From: SAR86 cluster bacterium REDSEA-S09_B4
GTDB taxonomy: Bacteria; Pseudomonadota; Gammaproteobacteria; Magnimaribacterales; Magnimaribacteraceae
Direction of reading: 5' to 3'
Length of the DNA stretch: 42,011 nt
Assembly (NCBI GenBank): GCA_001628005.1
Contig: LUQU01000084.1
Coordinates: 1 to 42,011 of the forward strand
The translations under genes and the position numbers were made by a program. Of this stretch, positions 17,480 through 24,500 are shown piece after piece. Below the pieces are notes generated by a model. The model worked only from the letters and a program-made list of their open reading frames with translations, ran no database searches and was not told the origin of the DNA. The first letter of the stretch is position 1; each line of letters opens with the position of its first letter.

Positions 17480-18457
17480 ATGAAAAAGAAGATTATTATT
17501 GATACAGATCCTGCAATGGGAACAAAAGGCGGAGATCCTGAAGACTGCTTTGCCATAATGATGGCTTTCAATTCACCTGAGCTAGAAATTCTTGGTATCA
17601 CAACCGTTCAAGGTAATGTTCCTGTTGAAAGAGGCTACAGTAATGCAGCCTACTTAATTGAACAATTCAAAAAAGACATACCTCTTAGATCCGGACCGCC
17701 TAATACATTCAACAAAAACAGAAATGAAGAAAGAATGTGGCTAAGTCAAAGAAAAGAGATGGAACAAATAACGCCATTAGTGAAACCTGATAAGGGTGAG
17801 GAGGATGCTGCAAGGTTCATTTATAAAACCTGCAAAGAAAATTCGGGAGAGGTAGAGCTAGTAACTATTGGACCGCTAACAAATATAGCTATTACATTGA
17901 AAGAATTCCCGGATGTCACTAACCATATTAATAGCATTACTATGATGGCTGGTTCAGCCAAGGTACCTGGCAATATAACTCCTGCAGCTGAGTTTAATGT
18001 CTGGGCTGATCCAGAAGCTGCAGACATGGTTTTTAGATCCGGTATACCGATTACCATGATCCCACTAGATGTTTGCCATAAAACTAGAATGAGTAAAGAA
18101 GAAATGATCTCTATAGGAGAGAATAAACATCCTTTCTGCCATTTTGTTAAAGAGTCAGTAGAGCCCTGGATAAATGTTAGAAGTGACCTTGTCAGTGATG
18201 AAGGTCTCCACTTGTACGATTCTTTGGCTATGGCCAGTGTCTTCAAACCTGAAATGTTAACTTTTGAAGATGCTCATGTTAGCGTTGAAACTCAAGGTCG
18301 CTATACTTCTGGAGAAACTGTCTGTGAATTCAATGAATCAATTTTTGGTAAGGTCTTAAACTTAAAGCCTAATACCAAAGTCGCGCTGGAATTAGATGTA
18401 GATAAATTTAACCAATTGTTTAATGAACGAGTTATTGATTATCTAAAATCACTTTGA
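17480..18457 (+). CDS. Nucleoside hydrolase (inosine/uridine-preferring family), variant active site
   Basis: Members hydrolyse the N-glycosidic bond of ribonucleosides to give ribose plus a base. The 325-residue protein opens with IIIDTDPAMGTKGGDPEDCFAI, an expanded form of the calcium-binding DTDPGxDDxxA motif with several extra residues. ILGITTVQGN, LVTIGPLTNIA, AAEFNVWADPEAADMVF and MIPLDVCHKT follow, as expected. Near the C-terminus the usual HDPLAVA reads YDSLAMA, so the common active-site His is Tyr. It is convergent with ribokinase, a natural consumer of its ribose. Confidence 0.9.
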   Translation: MKKKIIIDTDPAMGTKGGDPEDCFAIMMAFNSPELEILGITTVQGNVPVERGYSNAAYLIEQFKKDIPLRSGPPNTFNKNRNEERMWLSQRKEMEQITPLVKPDKGEEDAARFIYKTCKENSGEVELVTIGPLTNIAITLKEFPDVTNHINSITMMAGSAKVPGNITPAAEFNVWADPEAADMVFRSGIPITMIPLDVCHKTRMSKEEMISIGENKHPFCHFVKESVEPWINVRSDLVSDEGLHLYDSLAMASVFKPEMLTFEDAHVSVETQGRYTSGETVCEFNESIFGKVLNLKPNTKVALELDVDKFNQLFNERVIDYLKSL

Positions 18458-18491
18458 ATTTTTCATTCCTAACGAAATCAAATTAAATAAT

Positions 18492-19400
18492 TTAATTAAA
18501 GTTCACAACCTCTTCAATTGTTGGCATAGATGCTGCGGCACCTTTTCTTGTAACTGAAATTGCTGCGGATTTATTTGCAAATTCGCACGATTCTTTTAAG
18601 GACTTACCCTTTAACAAAGAAAAAGTTAAGGCCCCAATGAAACAATCACCTGAGCCTACTGTATCTATGGCTTTAACTGAATGTCCTTCAATGTAATCCA
18701 TAGTTTTATTTTTATAACAAACTAAACCCCTTTCTCCTAAAGTAACAATTAAAGAAGACTTATCATCAATATCTAAGGAAGTTATTTTTTCTTTTAAGCC
18801 ATCTAGATCTAGGGATTTAGAAGTTTCTATGCCTAGAAAAAGAGAGAATTCTAGTTCGTTAAAAACTAAAACATCTGTGTGTGCAAGAAGTTTCTTGCTT
18901 GGCATTCTAAATGGGGCAACATTCAAAATAGTCAGGCAGTTTTTGTCTTTTGAATTAACAAAAAATTTCTCTACTTCTTCGGTATTTACTTCCATTTGAC
19001 TAACAACTAATTTGGCTTCTTTTAAACTCGCAGAATTAACTTGTTTATGGCTTGTTGATTTATTTGCTCCTGGAACATAAATTATTTGATTCTCAGAATT
19101 CTCAAAAACGTTGATGAGTGCAGTTCCCGTTTTTTCATCAACTGAACCGAGCATAGAAAGATCAAGACCTTCGTTTAAAAGAGCTGAGGTAAGTTCTTCA
19201 CCAAAAGCATCTTTGCCAACATTGCCCGCAAAAGAAACGGAAGCACCCAATCTTGATAAAGCTACTGCTTGATTTGCGCCCTTTCCTCCTAAAAAGGTTT
19301 GTACACTCTGTCCCTCTAAGGTCTCTCCCTCTTTAGGGGGCCTGGGGAGGTAGACAACCTGATCTAGATTTACACCTCCAAAGACAATTATTTCAGACAT
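18492..19400 (-). CDS. rbsK: Ribokinase (PfkB family)
   Basis: This kinase phosphorylates ribose to ribose 5-phosphate. It has 302 residues, with the substrate motif GGKGANQAVALSRLG and the catalytic/anion-hole motif DTVGSGDCFIGAL. NLDQVVYLPRPPKEGETLEG is the typical N-terminal ribokinase lid segment. PfkB relatives with other sugar or nucleoside substrates are possible, but the GGKGANQA signature is most typical of ribokinase. It lies 3 bases downstream of the ADP-ribosylglycohydrolase and faces the nucleoside hydrolase. Confidence 0.88.
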   Translation of the reverse strand: MSEIIVFGGVNLDQVVYLPRPPKEGETLEGQSVQTFLGGKGANQAVALSRLGASVSFAGNVGKDAFGEELTSALLNEGLDLSMLGSVDEKTGTALINVFENSENQIIYVPGANKSTSHKQVNSASLKEAKLVVSQMEVNTEEVEKFFVNSKDKNCLTILNVAPFRMPSKKLLAHTDVLVFNELEFSLFLGIETSKSLDLDGLKEKITSLDIDDKSSLIVTLGERGLVCYKNKTMDYIEGHSVKAIDTVGSGDCFIGALTFSLLKGKSLKESCEFANKSAAISVTRKGAAASMPTIEEVVNFN

Positions 19401-19403
19401 AAA

Positions 19404-20471
19404 TTAAGGACTTTTATCCTCAAGATCCGAAAATTTTGTTACTAATGAAGTTGTTCTTTCAATCAGATCCTCTAAAGCTAATTCTCCTAATCCAGAAATA
19501 GTTGTACAAACTCGTCCTTGCCAAGGTTCATGCCATTTAGAGGGAATTTCTGCCTTATGGAGGCCCATTAAACCCCCCACAGTAGCTCCGTTGCAGTCAG
19601 TATCCCACCCCGCTGTGACGGCTTCTCCTACTGCTGAATCATAATCTTCAAACGACAAAAAAGCCCAAACAACTAGTGCAAGATTATTTAAGCTATGGAC
19701 TGGAGACATATCTTGGTACTTTTCCAAAATAGGGAGGAAATTTTTATTCATATTGTCAATACCAAGTTGTACAGCCTCTAATGTCTCGGTGCTCTTATCA
19801 ATGTATTCTAGGGCAGCTTCAACGGCTGACAATTTGTTCTCATGCATGGGAATTAAAGCCCCCAAGGCTGCAATAAATGCTGAACATTCAACCCCATTCC
19901 TTCTGTGAGAAAGCATAGCGTCTTGTCTTGCTAGACCCGAAGCTAAACCTGGTTTCCCGGGTAACACCCAGCCATAGAGATCTATTCTTATCTGAGCGCC
20001 TATCCAATCATTGAATTTATTATCATTGATATCAGTTATCTCAAACTTCTTTGGACCACCAACTTGAAATTCCATGTCTGCGTACTTCAAAATGTTACGG
20101 TAAGCTTCTCTCTCGGCCGTCCAAGTTGCTCCTGCAGGCAACATATTCAACCAAGTTCTTGCCACATCTTCGCTCTTTAATTCTAATCCGTATCTCTCTA
20201 GCATCATCAAACATAAAACTGTGTAAGTTATGTCATCATCAATTTCAGCTTTTTCTATTTTGCCCTTCATGCATTTCTTGTTTATTCCTCTTATATAGTC
20301 ATGCTCCACAGAGTTAATGTAGTCCCTTAGGGGAAAAGACTGAGCTTCGTTCAAAAAAGCATTCAATTTCTCATAGCCTTCTCTCATTGACAGGCCTTCC
20401 ACCGGCTTTCCTAGTAAGCAACCCGATATTCTTCCTTGCCAAGCTGCTGTAATCCTTTTTTCCATATCCAT
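19404..20471 (-). CDS. ADP-ribosylglycohydrolase (DraG/ARH) family protein
   Basis: This 355-residue protein belongs to the DraG/ARH fold, dinuclear Mg/Mn enzymes that cleave bonds to ADP-ribose or related nucleotides. Seen are the N-terminal GRISGCLLGKPVEG, the metal motif EIDDDITYT, and the C-terminal metal motif AGWDTDCNGATVGGLMG. AGGAAAA precedes the start ATG at 20471, supporting MDMEKR as the N-terminus. It is the first gene of a pair with ribokinase 3 bases downstream. Salvage of ADP-ribose-like or nucleoside compounds, rather than regulation of nitrogenase, is inferred from the neighbours. Confidence 0.9.
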   Translation of the reverse strand: MDMEKRITAAWQGRISGCLLGKPVEGLSMREGYEKLNAFLNEAQSFPLRDYINSVEHDYIRGINKKCMKGKIEKAEIDDDITYTVLCLMMLERYGLELKSEDVARTWLNMLPAGATWTAEREAYRNILKYADMEFQVGGPKKFEITDINDNKFNDWIGAQIRIDLYGWVLPGKPGLASGLARQDAMLSHRRNGVECSAFIAALGALIPMHENKLSAVEAALEYIDKSTETLEAVQLGIDNMNKNFLPILEKYQDMSPVHSLNNLALVVWAFLSFEDYDSAVGEAVTAGWDTDCNGATVGGLMGLHKAEIPSKWHEPWQGRVCTTISGLGELALEDLIERTTSLVTKFSDLEDKSP

Positions 20472-20487
20472 AATTTTTCCTATCTAT

Positions 20488-21030
20488 CTATAACTCTTTC
20501 TCTTCGTCAGCCGAGACCAATTCGTCTTCAAAGGACAGTGTACTGATATCCTCTATCCTATCTATAAAAAGCTTACCGAACAGATGATCCAACTCATGCT
20601 GAAATACAGTTGCCAAAAAATCTTCTGCGATAATGGATTTCTCTTTAGCTGATTCATCTAAGTAATCGATCTGCACTTTTCTAGGTCTAAATACTACTCC
20701 ACGTAAACCAGGCACACTCAAACAACCCTCCCAAAAGCCCTGTAAGGTCTCATCTAATAAAGTTATCTTAGGATTAAAAATGATAATCTCTTCAAACTCT
20801 TCAGCTTCAGGGTATCTCTCGTTATCTTCTTCAATTCTAATAACAGCCAATTGTTTAGAGACCCCTATCTGAGGTGCGGCTAGCCCTATTCCACCATACT
20901 CTTCCATAGTGTCCCACATACTCTGAATCAATTCATTGGTCTCATCGGAAGTTATTTCTTCTGATTCAAATGGTAGGGCTGGTTCTCGAAGAAGAGGATT
21001 ACCCATTTTTAGTATTTTACGTATCGTCAA
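20488..21030 (-). CDS. def: Peptide deformylase (TTG start)
   Basis: Def removes the formyl group from nascent proteins. The 180-residue product carries the three signature motifs: GIGLAAPQIG, EGCLSVPG (metal Cys) and FQHELDHLFGKLF (His-Glu-His metal site). The start at 21030 is a TTG. The upstream frame has a stop four codons earlier, and the next in-frame ATG would remove the conserved first strand TIRKIL. AAAAAGAG lies a few bases before it. A minus-strand TATAAT is found about 20 bases upstream. It is divergent from the amidase. Confidence 0.93.
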   Translation of the reverse strand: MTIRKILKMGNPLLREPALPFESEEITSDETNELIQSMWDTMEEYGGIGLAAPQIGVSKQLAVIRIEEDNERYPEAEEFEEIIIFNPKITLLDETLQGFWEGCLSVPGLRGVVFRPRKVQIDYLDESAKEKSIIAEDFLATVFQHELDHLFGKLFIDRIEDISTLSFEDELVSADEEKEL

Positions 21031-21049
21031 TTTGTGCTCTTTTTAGATC

Positions 21050-21055
21050 ATTATA
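21050..21055 (-). promoter_or_regulatory. Candidate -10 element of the def promoter
   Basis: On the minus strand these bases read TATAAT, a perfect -10 hexamer, about 20 bases before the TTG start of def. The matching -35 is poor (TTAATC at 21073-21078, 17-base spacer). The predicted leader is around a dozen bases. Confidence 0.5.
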
Positions 21056-21116
21056 CAAATAACCTTTCCCTTGATTAAAAGTCTGTGGGTGATAGATTAA
21101 GTGGAGGAGAAAAAAA

Positions 21117-22568
21117 ATGATATATAAGAATACACATGAATTAGTAGACCTTATAAAGAACAAAGAATTATCGTCAGTAGAGCTCTTAGAAGCTTTATTA
21201 AAAAGAGTTGAACAAGTAAACCCAGATCTTAATGCTGTGGTGGCCTTGGATGCAGACAGAGCGATGGATAAAGCTAAAAAGGCAGATGAAGCTGTTTCCA
21301 AGGGCGAAGACATGGGGCCACTGCATGGCCTGCCCATGACCATCAAGGATGCATACTCCGTTGAGGGAATGGTCTCCACAGGCGGAAACCCTGCTTGGAA
21401 AGACAATGTCCCTGAAAAAAATGCTGAAGCGGTACAGCACTTGGTGGATGCCGGGGCAATTATTTTTGGAAAAACCAATGTGCCTTTGAATTCTTCTGAT
21501 ATACAAAGTTATAACGAAATCTATGGAGTAACTAATAACCCTTGGAATCTTGAAAGAACACCAGGAGGTTCGTCAGGTGGATCTGCTGCCTCGCTGGCTT
21601 CTGGCATGTCGCCTCTGGAACTAGGTTCGGATATTGGTGGCTCAATTAGAACTCCAGCTCACTTTTGTGGACTCTATGGTCATAAGCCAAGTTACAATAT
21701 TGTTTCAGAAGTAGGACACCTACCTCCTCCTCCGGGTCATATCTCTACCGGCAATGGCTTGTCTGTAGCCGGTCCATTAGCCAGATCACCTGAAGACATA
21801 GAAATTGCGATGGACATTGTGGCCGCCCCGCAGGGACAAGATAATATTGCTTGGAGTTTCAAACTTCCTGAAGCAAGATCAAATAAAATTGAAGATCTAA
21901 AGATAGCTGTCTGGCCCGAGGAAGATTATGCTGAGGTGGATTCTGAAACTTCTAAACTAATATCAGCTACTGTGGAAGATTTAAAATCGGCTGGAGCAAA
22001 TATTGAAAACGCAACTCCTCCATTCTCTTTTAAAGATTCAGATGATGTGTACAGCAAGCTACTTAATCCGCTCATGGTAGCGGGCGCTCCTCAAGAGACT
22101 CTTGATACCATTGATGAGATTGCTAAAACTGTAGAAGACGACGATATGTCTTCAATGGCAAAAACAGCTAGAGGTGCTACTTTGCTTTACAGAGATTGGG
22201 TTTTAGTTAACGCTAAGAGGCAATTTATGAGACAACAATGGAGAGCATTTTTTGAAAATTATGACGTAATTTTATGCCCTGTTTGCGTTCAGCCAGCCCT
22301 TAAACATGATCACAGACCTTTTCATGAGAGAAGTTTGAAGATCAATGGTAAAGAAAGAGAGTACTGGGATTCAACTCTATGGGCAGGTCCGGCTGTTATG
22401 GCTAACCTTCCAAGTACAAGCACTCCCATAGGTCTAACAGAGTCAGGCTTACCTGTTGGACTTCAAGTAACTGGACCATATTTAGAAGACAAGACCTGCA
22501 TAGAGGTTTCTAAAATGATAAGAGATGTGCGAGGTGGCTTTAGAATCCCACCAGGTTATGAGATATAA
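21117..22568 (+). CDS. Amidase signature family amidohydrolase
   Basis: This 483-residue amidase-signature enzyme has the Ser-Ser-Lys triad: the Lys in MTIKDAYSV, the cis-Ser in the Gly/Ser-rich GGSSGGSAASLASG, and the nucleophilic Ser in SDIGGSIRTPAHFCG. GGAGGAG lies at the right distance before the ATG. The family hydrolyses a wide range of amides. It is not evidently GatA, since no GatB or GatC gene is nearby, so a catabolic amidase is the better call. No signal peptide is seen. Confidence 0.9.
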   Translation: MIYKNTHELVDLIKNKELSSVELLEALLKRVEQVNPDLNAVVALDADRAMDKAKKADEAVSKGEDMGPLHGLPMTIKDAYSVEGMVSTGGNPAWKDNVPEKNAEAVQHLVDAGAIIFGKTNVPLNSSDIQSYNEIYGVTNNPWNLERTPGGSSGGSAASLASGMSPLELGSDIGGSIRTPAHFCGLYGHKPSYNIVSEVGHLPPPPGHISTGNGLSVAGPLARSPEDIEIAMDIVAAPQGQDNIAWSFKLPEARSNKIEDLKIAVWPEEDYAEVDSETSKLISATVEDLKSAGANIENATPPFSFKDSDDVYSKLLNPLMVAGAPQETLDTIDEIAKTVEDDDMSSMAKTARGATLLYRDWVLVNAKRQFMRQQWRAFFENYDVILCPVCVQPALKHDHRPFHERSLKINGKEREYWDSTLWAGPAVMANLPSTSTPIGLTESGLPVGLQVTGPYLEDKTCIEVSKMIRDVRGGFRIPPGYEI

Positions 22569-22623
22569 ATAAAAGGAAAAAATAGGTTAGTAGAAAGCTA
22601 AATTTAACTTTTCAGTAAAGAGT

Positions 22624-22642
22624 AATGAGAAGTGATCTCATT
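22624..22642. promoter_or_regulatory. 7-bp inverted repeat upstream of the CDGSH gene
   Basis: AATGAGA (22624-22630) and TCTCATT (22636-22642) are perfect arms around AGTGA, giving a 19-base operator-sized palindrome. It lies 60 bases before the start of an iron-sulfur protein gene, so an iron-responsive regulator is conceivable. No T-run follows, which argues against a terminator for the amidase. Confidence 0.35.
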
Positions 22643-22701
22643 CTCATCGGGATTTTGCAGGTTTAGAGTATGTTATCTTGCTTTTTTTACAGGAGGAGAA
22701 A

Positions 22702-22941
22702 ATGTCTGAACCCAAAATTGCACAAAAATTTCCTTATAAAGAAGCCGTTGTAACTGATAAAAGCTACTATTGGTGTCGATGCGGTCAAAGTTCTAAACAA
22801 CCGTTTTGCGACGGGTCACATGAAGGAACTGACTTCTTACCAGAAAAAGTAACTTTTGAAGAAAATAAAGAAGTTTATTTTTGCGGCTGTAAAAACAGTT
22901 CAAATGGAGCCTTTTGCGACGGGACCCATAAAAACTTATAA
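22702..22941 (+). CDS. Small dual-CDGSH iron-sulfur domain protein
   Basis: The 79-residue protein has two CDGSH-type (mitoNEET-like) motifs, CRCGQSSKQPFCDGSH and CGCKNSSNGAFCDGTH. Each provides three Cys and one His for a [2Fe-2S] cluster, so the protein should bind two clusters. A frame extension to a TTG at 22678 is less likely than the ATG at 22702, which has a full AGGAGG at 22691-22696. Its function is probably electron transfer or Fe-S handling. It ends 4 bases before the convergent glyoxalase II gene. Confidence 0.92.
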   Translation: MSEPKIAQKFPYKEAVVTDKSYYWCRCGQSSKQPFCDGSHEGTDFLPEKVTFEENKEVYFCGCKNSSNGAFCDGTHKNL

Positions 22942-22945
22942 CTCT

Positions 22946-23740
22946 TTACCAGCTGTTTCTTAGTTCTCTTAGTTTAAGAAATACCTCTTTTGGGGAGGGT
23001 TGGTCTGACATATCTGTAAAAGCTTCTTGAAGCTTCGAAATCACAGTAGGGTTTGTAAGACGGAAAAAAGTATTAATTTCTTTTTCCTTCTTAAGACTGG
23101 TAACCAAGGGTTTTTCAGGATCATGAGAGACTTCCAATTCTCTTTTTAGCTCCAAAGCAACTTGATTATCTGGTTCACGATCTAAAGTGAAACCTAGGTT
23201 ATTGGTTATGTAATCGTGACCAGGGTAGATTAAAGTGTTATCAGCTAGTTTCTCTAATTGAGAAACGAAAGTTTCATAAAGTTCTTCAGGATGCCCTCCT
23301 CCGCTACAGTTTCCAGCTCCAGCATTAAATAATGTATCGCCTGAGAATAGAGCGGGCGTGTCTGTTTTTGAAAGTAGGCATATATGACTCATGGTGTGGC
23401 CTGGGGTATCTAGAGCTAATAATTCCACTGACTTCCCCACCTTAACAACATCACCTGCAATCAGCCCTTGATCCATTCCTTCGATTTTTCCATGTGCGTT
23501 TTGGTGTGCGATCAATTTAGCTCCCGTAGCTTCAATCACGGCATGATTACCACCGGTGTGATCACCATGTTCATGTGTATTAAGTATCTGAGTTATCTCC
23601 CAGCCGCTTTCTTTCGCTCTGGATAAACACTTTTCGTAATCCAAGGGATCTATCGCTAGAGTTTCACCGGTTTCAGGGCAAGCTATTAGGTAATTAAAAT
23701 TACGATAGGCATTACCAGTCCAAATTTGTTCTATATGCAT
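22946..23740 (-). CDS. gloB: Hydroxyacylglutathione hydrolase (glyoxalase II)
   Basis: This 264-residue metallo-beta-lactamase-fold hydrolase releases D-lactate from S-lactoylglutathione. The metal motif is THEHGDHTGG. DTPGHTMSHICLL, FSGDTLFNAGAGNCSGG and YPGHDYITNN supply the remaining ligands in the order typical of GloB. The C-terminal FFRLTNPTV-like segment, with Arg in the substrate-binding domain, also fits. It lies 2 bases downstream of the outer-membrane protein gene on the same strand. Confidence 0.92.
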   Translation of the reverse strand: MHIEQIWTGNAYRNFNYLIACPETGETLAIDPLDYEKCLSRAKESGWEITQILNTHEHGDHTGGNHAVIEATGAKLIAHQNAHGKIEGMDQGLIAGDVVKVGKSVELLALDTPGHTMSHICLLSKTDTPALFSGDTLFNAGAGNCSGGGHPEELYETFVSQLEKLADNTLIYPGHDYITNNLGFTLDREPDNQVALELKRELEVSHDPEKPLVTSLKKEKEINTFFRLTNPTVISKLQEAFTDMSDQPSPKEVFLKLRELRNSW

Positions 23741-23742
23741 TT

Positions 23743-24393
23743 TTAAAGTTTATAACGAAAACCAATTGTATAGGAATTTCCTGAACTACTTTTATCTGCA
23801 GCTTCTATAACAAATGCTATGTTTTCGCTGTAATTCCTGACAGTCTTAAAACCAAAGATACTTTCCGTATCCTCTCCTAGACCATATTTTGTTTCAAGGG
23901 TATTAGGGTCTATCTCTATCTCTGCTTGCTTGCTTCTATCAAAGAAAATATTTGCTTCCCAGCCTTCAGAATCTCCAAATCTAAGCCCACCTACTAAGTT
24001 AATGTCTGTACTAGATTTAATGTCACCTGCTTGGTCTATTAACTCCCATTTCTTAGGTCCTAACTCGACGTAAAAATCCAAGAATTTTGCGAATTCGAAA
24101 TCTAATTTCTTATAACTTGCTTTTTTAAATATGTCAGCAATTGAGTAATGAATACCCAAACGTAATGACTCTGAATTCTTTTCATATTCTGAACCTTTAA
24201 TCTGATAATCGGATCTTTCAGCAGAACCACTTAAATAAAAACCCGCAGGTAACCATAGTGAACCCTCTAAAGTCGCCCCTTTAGAGTCTCCATCGTTGTA
24301 CGAAAGACCCAAATAAGAGTAAGAAAATTCTTCATCTTCAGACAAAAGACAAAAAGGAACTATCAAAAGGCACAAAACAAGAGTTTTTCTCAT
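23743..24393 (-). CDS. Small outer-membrane beta-barrel protein, unknown function
   Basis: The 216-residue product starts with a signal peptide (MRKTLVLCLLIVPFCLLS) and then shows alternating hydrophobic/polar strands such as YLGLSYND and LRLGIHYSI. It ends with YTIGFRYKL, a typical final barrel strand. The frame continues to an ATG at 24417, but GGGGAGG lies just before the ATG at 24393 and the signal peptide begins there. It is not recognised as a named family. It may form an 8-to-10-strand barrel. Confidence 0.75.
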   Translation of the reverse strand: MRKTLVLCLLIVPFCLLSEDEEFSYSYLGLSYNDGDSKGATLEGSLWLPAGFYLSGSAERSDYQIKGSEYEKNSESLRLGIHYSIADIFKKASYKKLDFEFAKFLDFYVELGPKKWELIDQAGDIKSSTDINLVGGLRFGDSEGWEANIFFDRSKQAEIEIDPNTLETKYGLGEDTESIFGFKTVRNYSENIAFVIEAADKSSSGNSYTIGFRYKL

Positions 24394-24463
24394 GATCCCT
24401 CCCCAGAAAAAGGGCATTGTAAAGAAAAAATCTAAAGAACTGAAATTTCAGCTCTCTTACCCC

Positions 24464-24500
24464 TAAAAACAATTGAATCTAAATGTTATTTTAGACAATT
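24464..24500 (-). terminator. Probable intrinsic terminator of the copper amine oxidase gene
   Basis: Read on the minus strand, AATTG-TCTAAA pairs with TTTAGA-TT-CAATT around a 6-base loop, with a 2-base bulge. It is followed by GTTTTTA. The hairpin overlaps the stop codon of the oxidase gene. It is AT-rich and so only moderately strong. Confidence 0.5.

Noticed and set aside
18481-18497. All-AT palindrome AATTAAAT-A-ATTTAATT between nucleoside hydrolase and ribokinase
   Set aside because: It contains no G or C, has a one-base loop and overlaps the ribokinase end. This is too weak to call a terminator, and chance is likely in this composition.
24440-24451. 12-bp palindrome CTGAAATTTCAG
   Set aside because: It forms only a 4-bp stem with a 4-base loop and has no clear role next to the better hairpin at 24464-24500.
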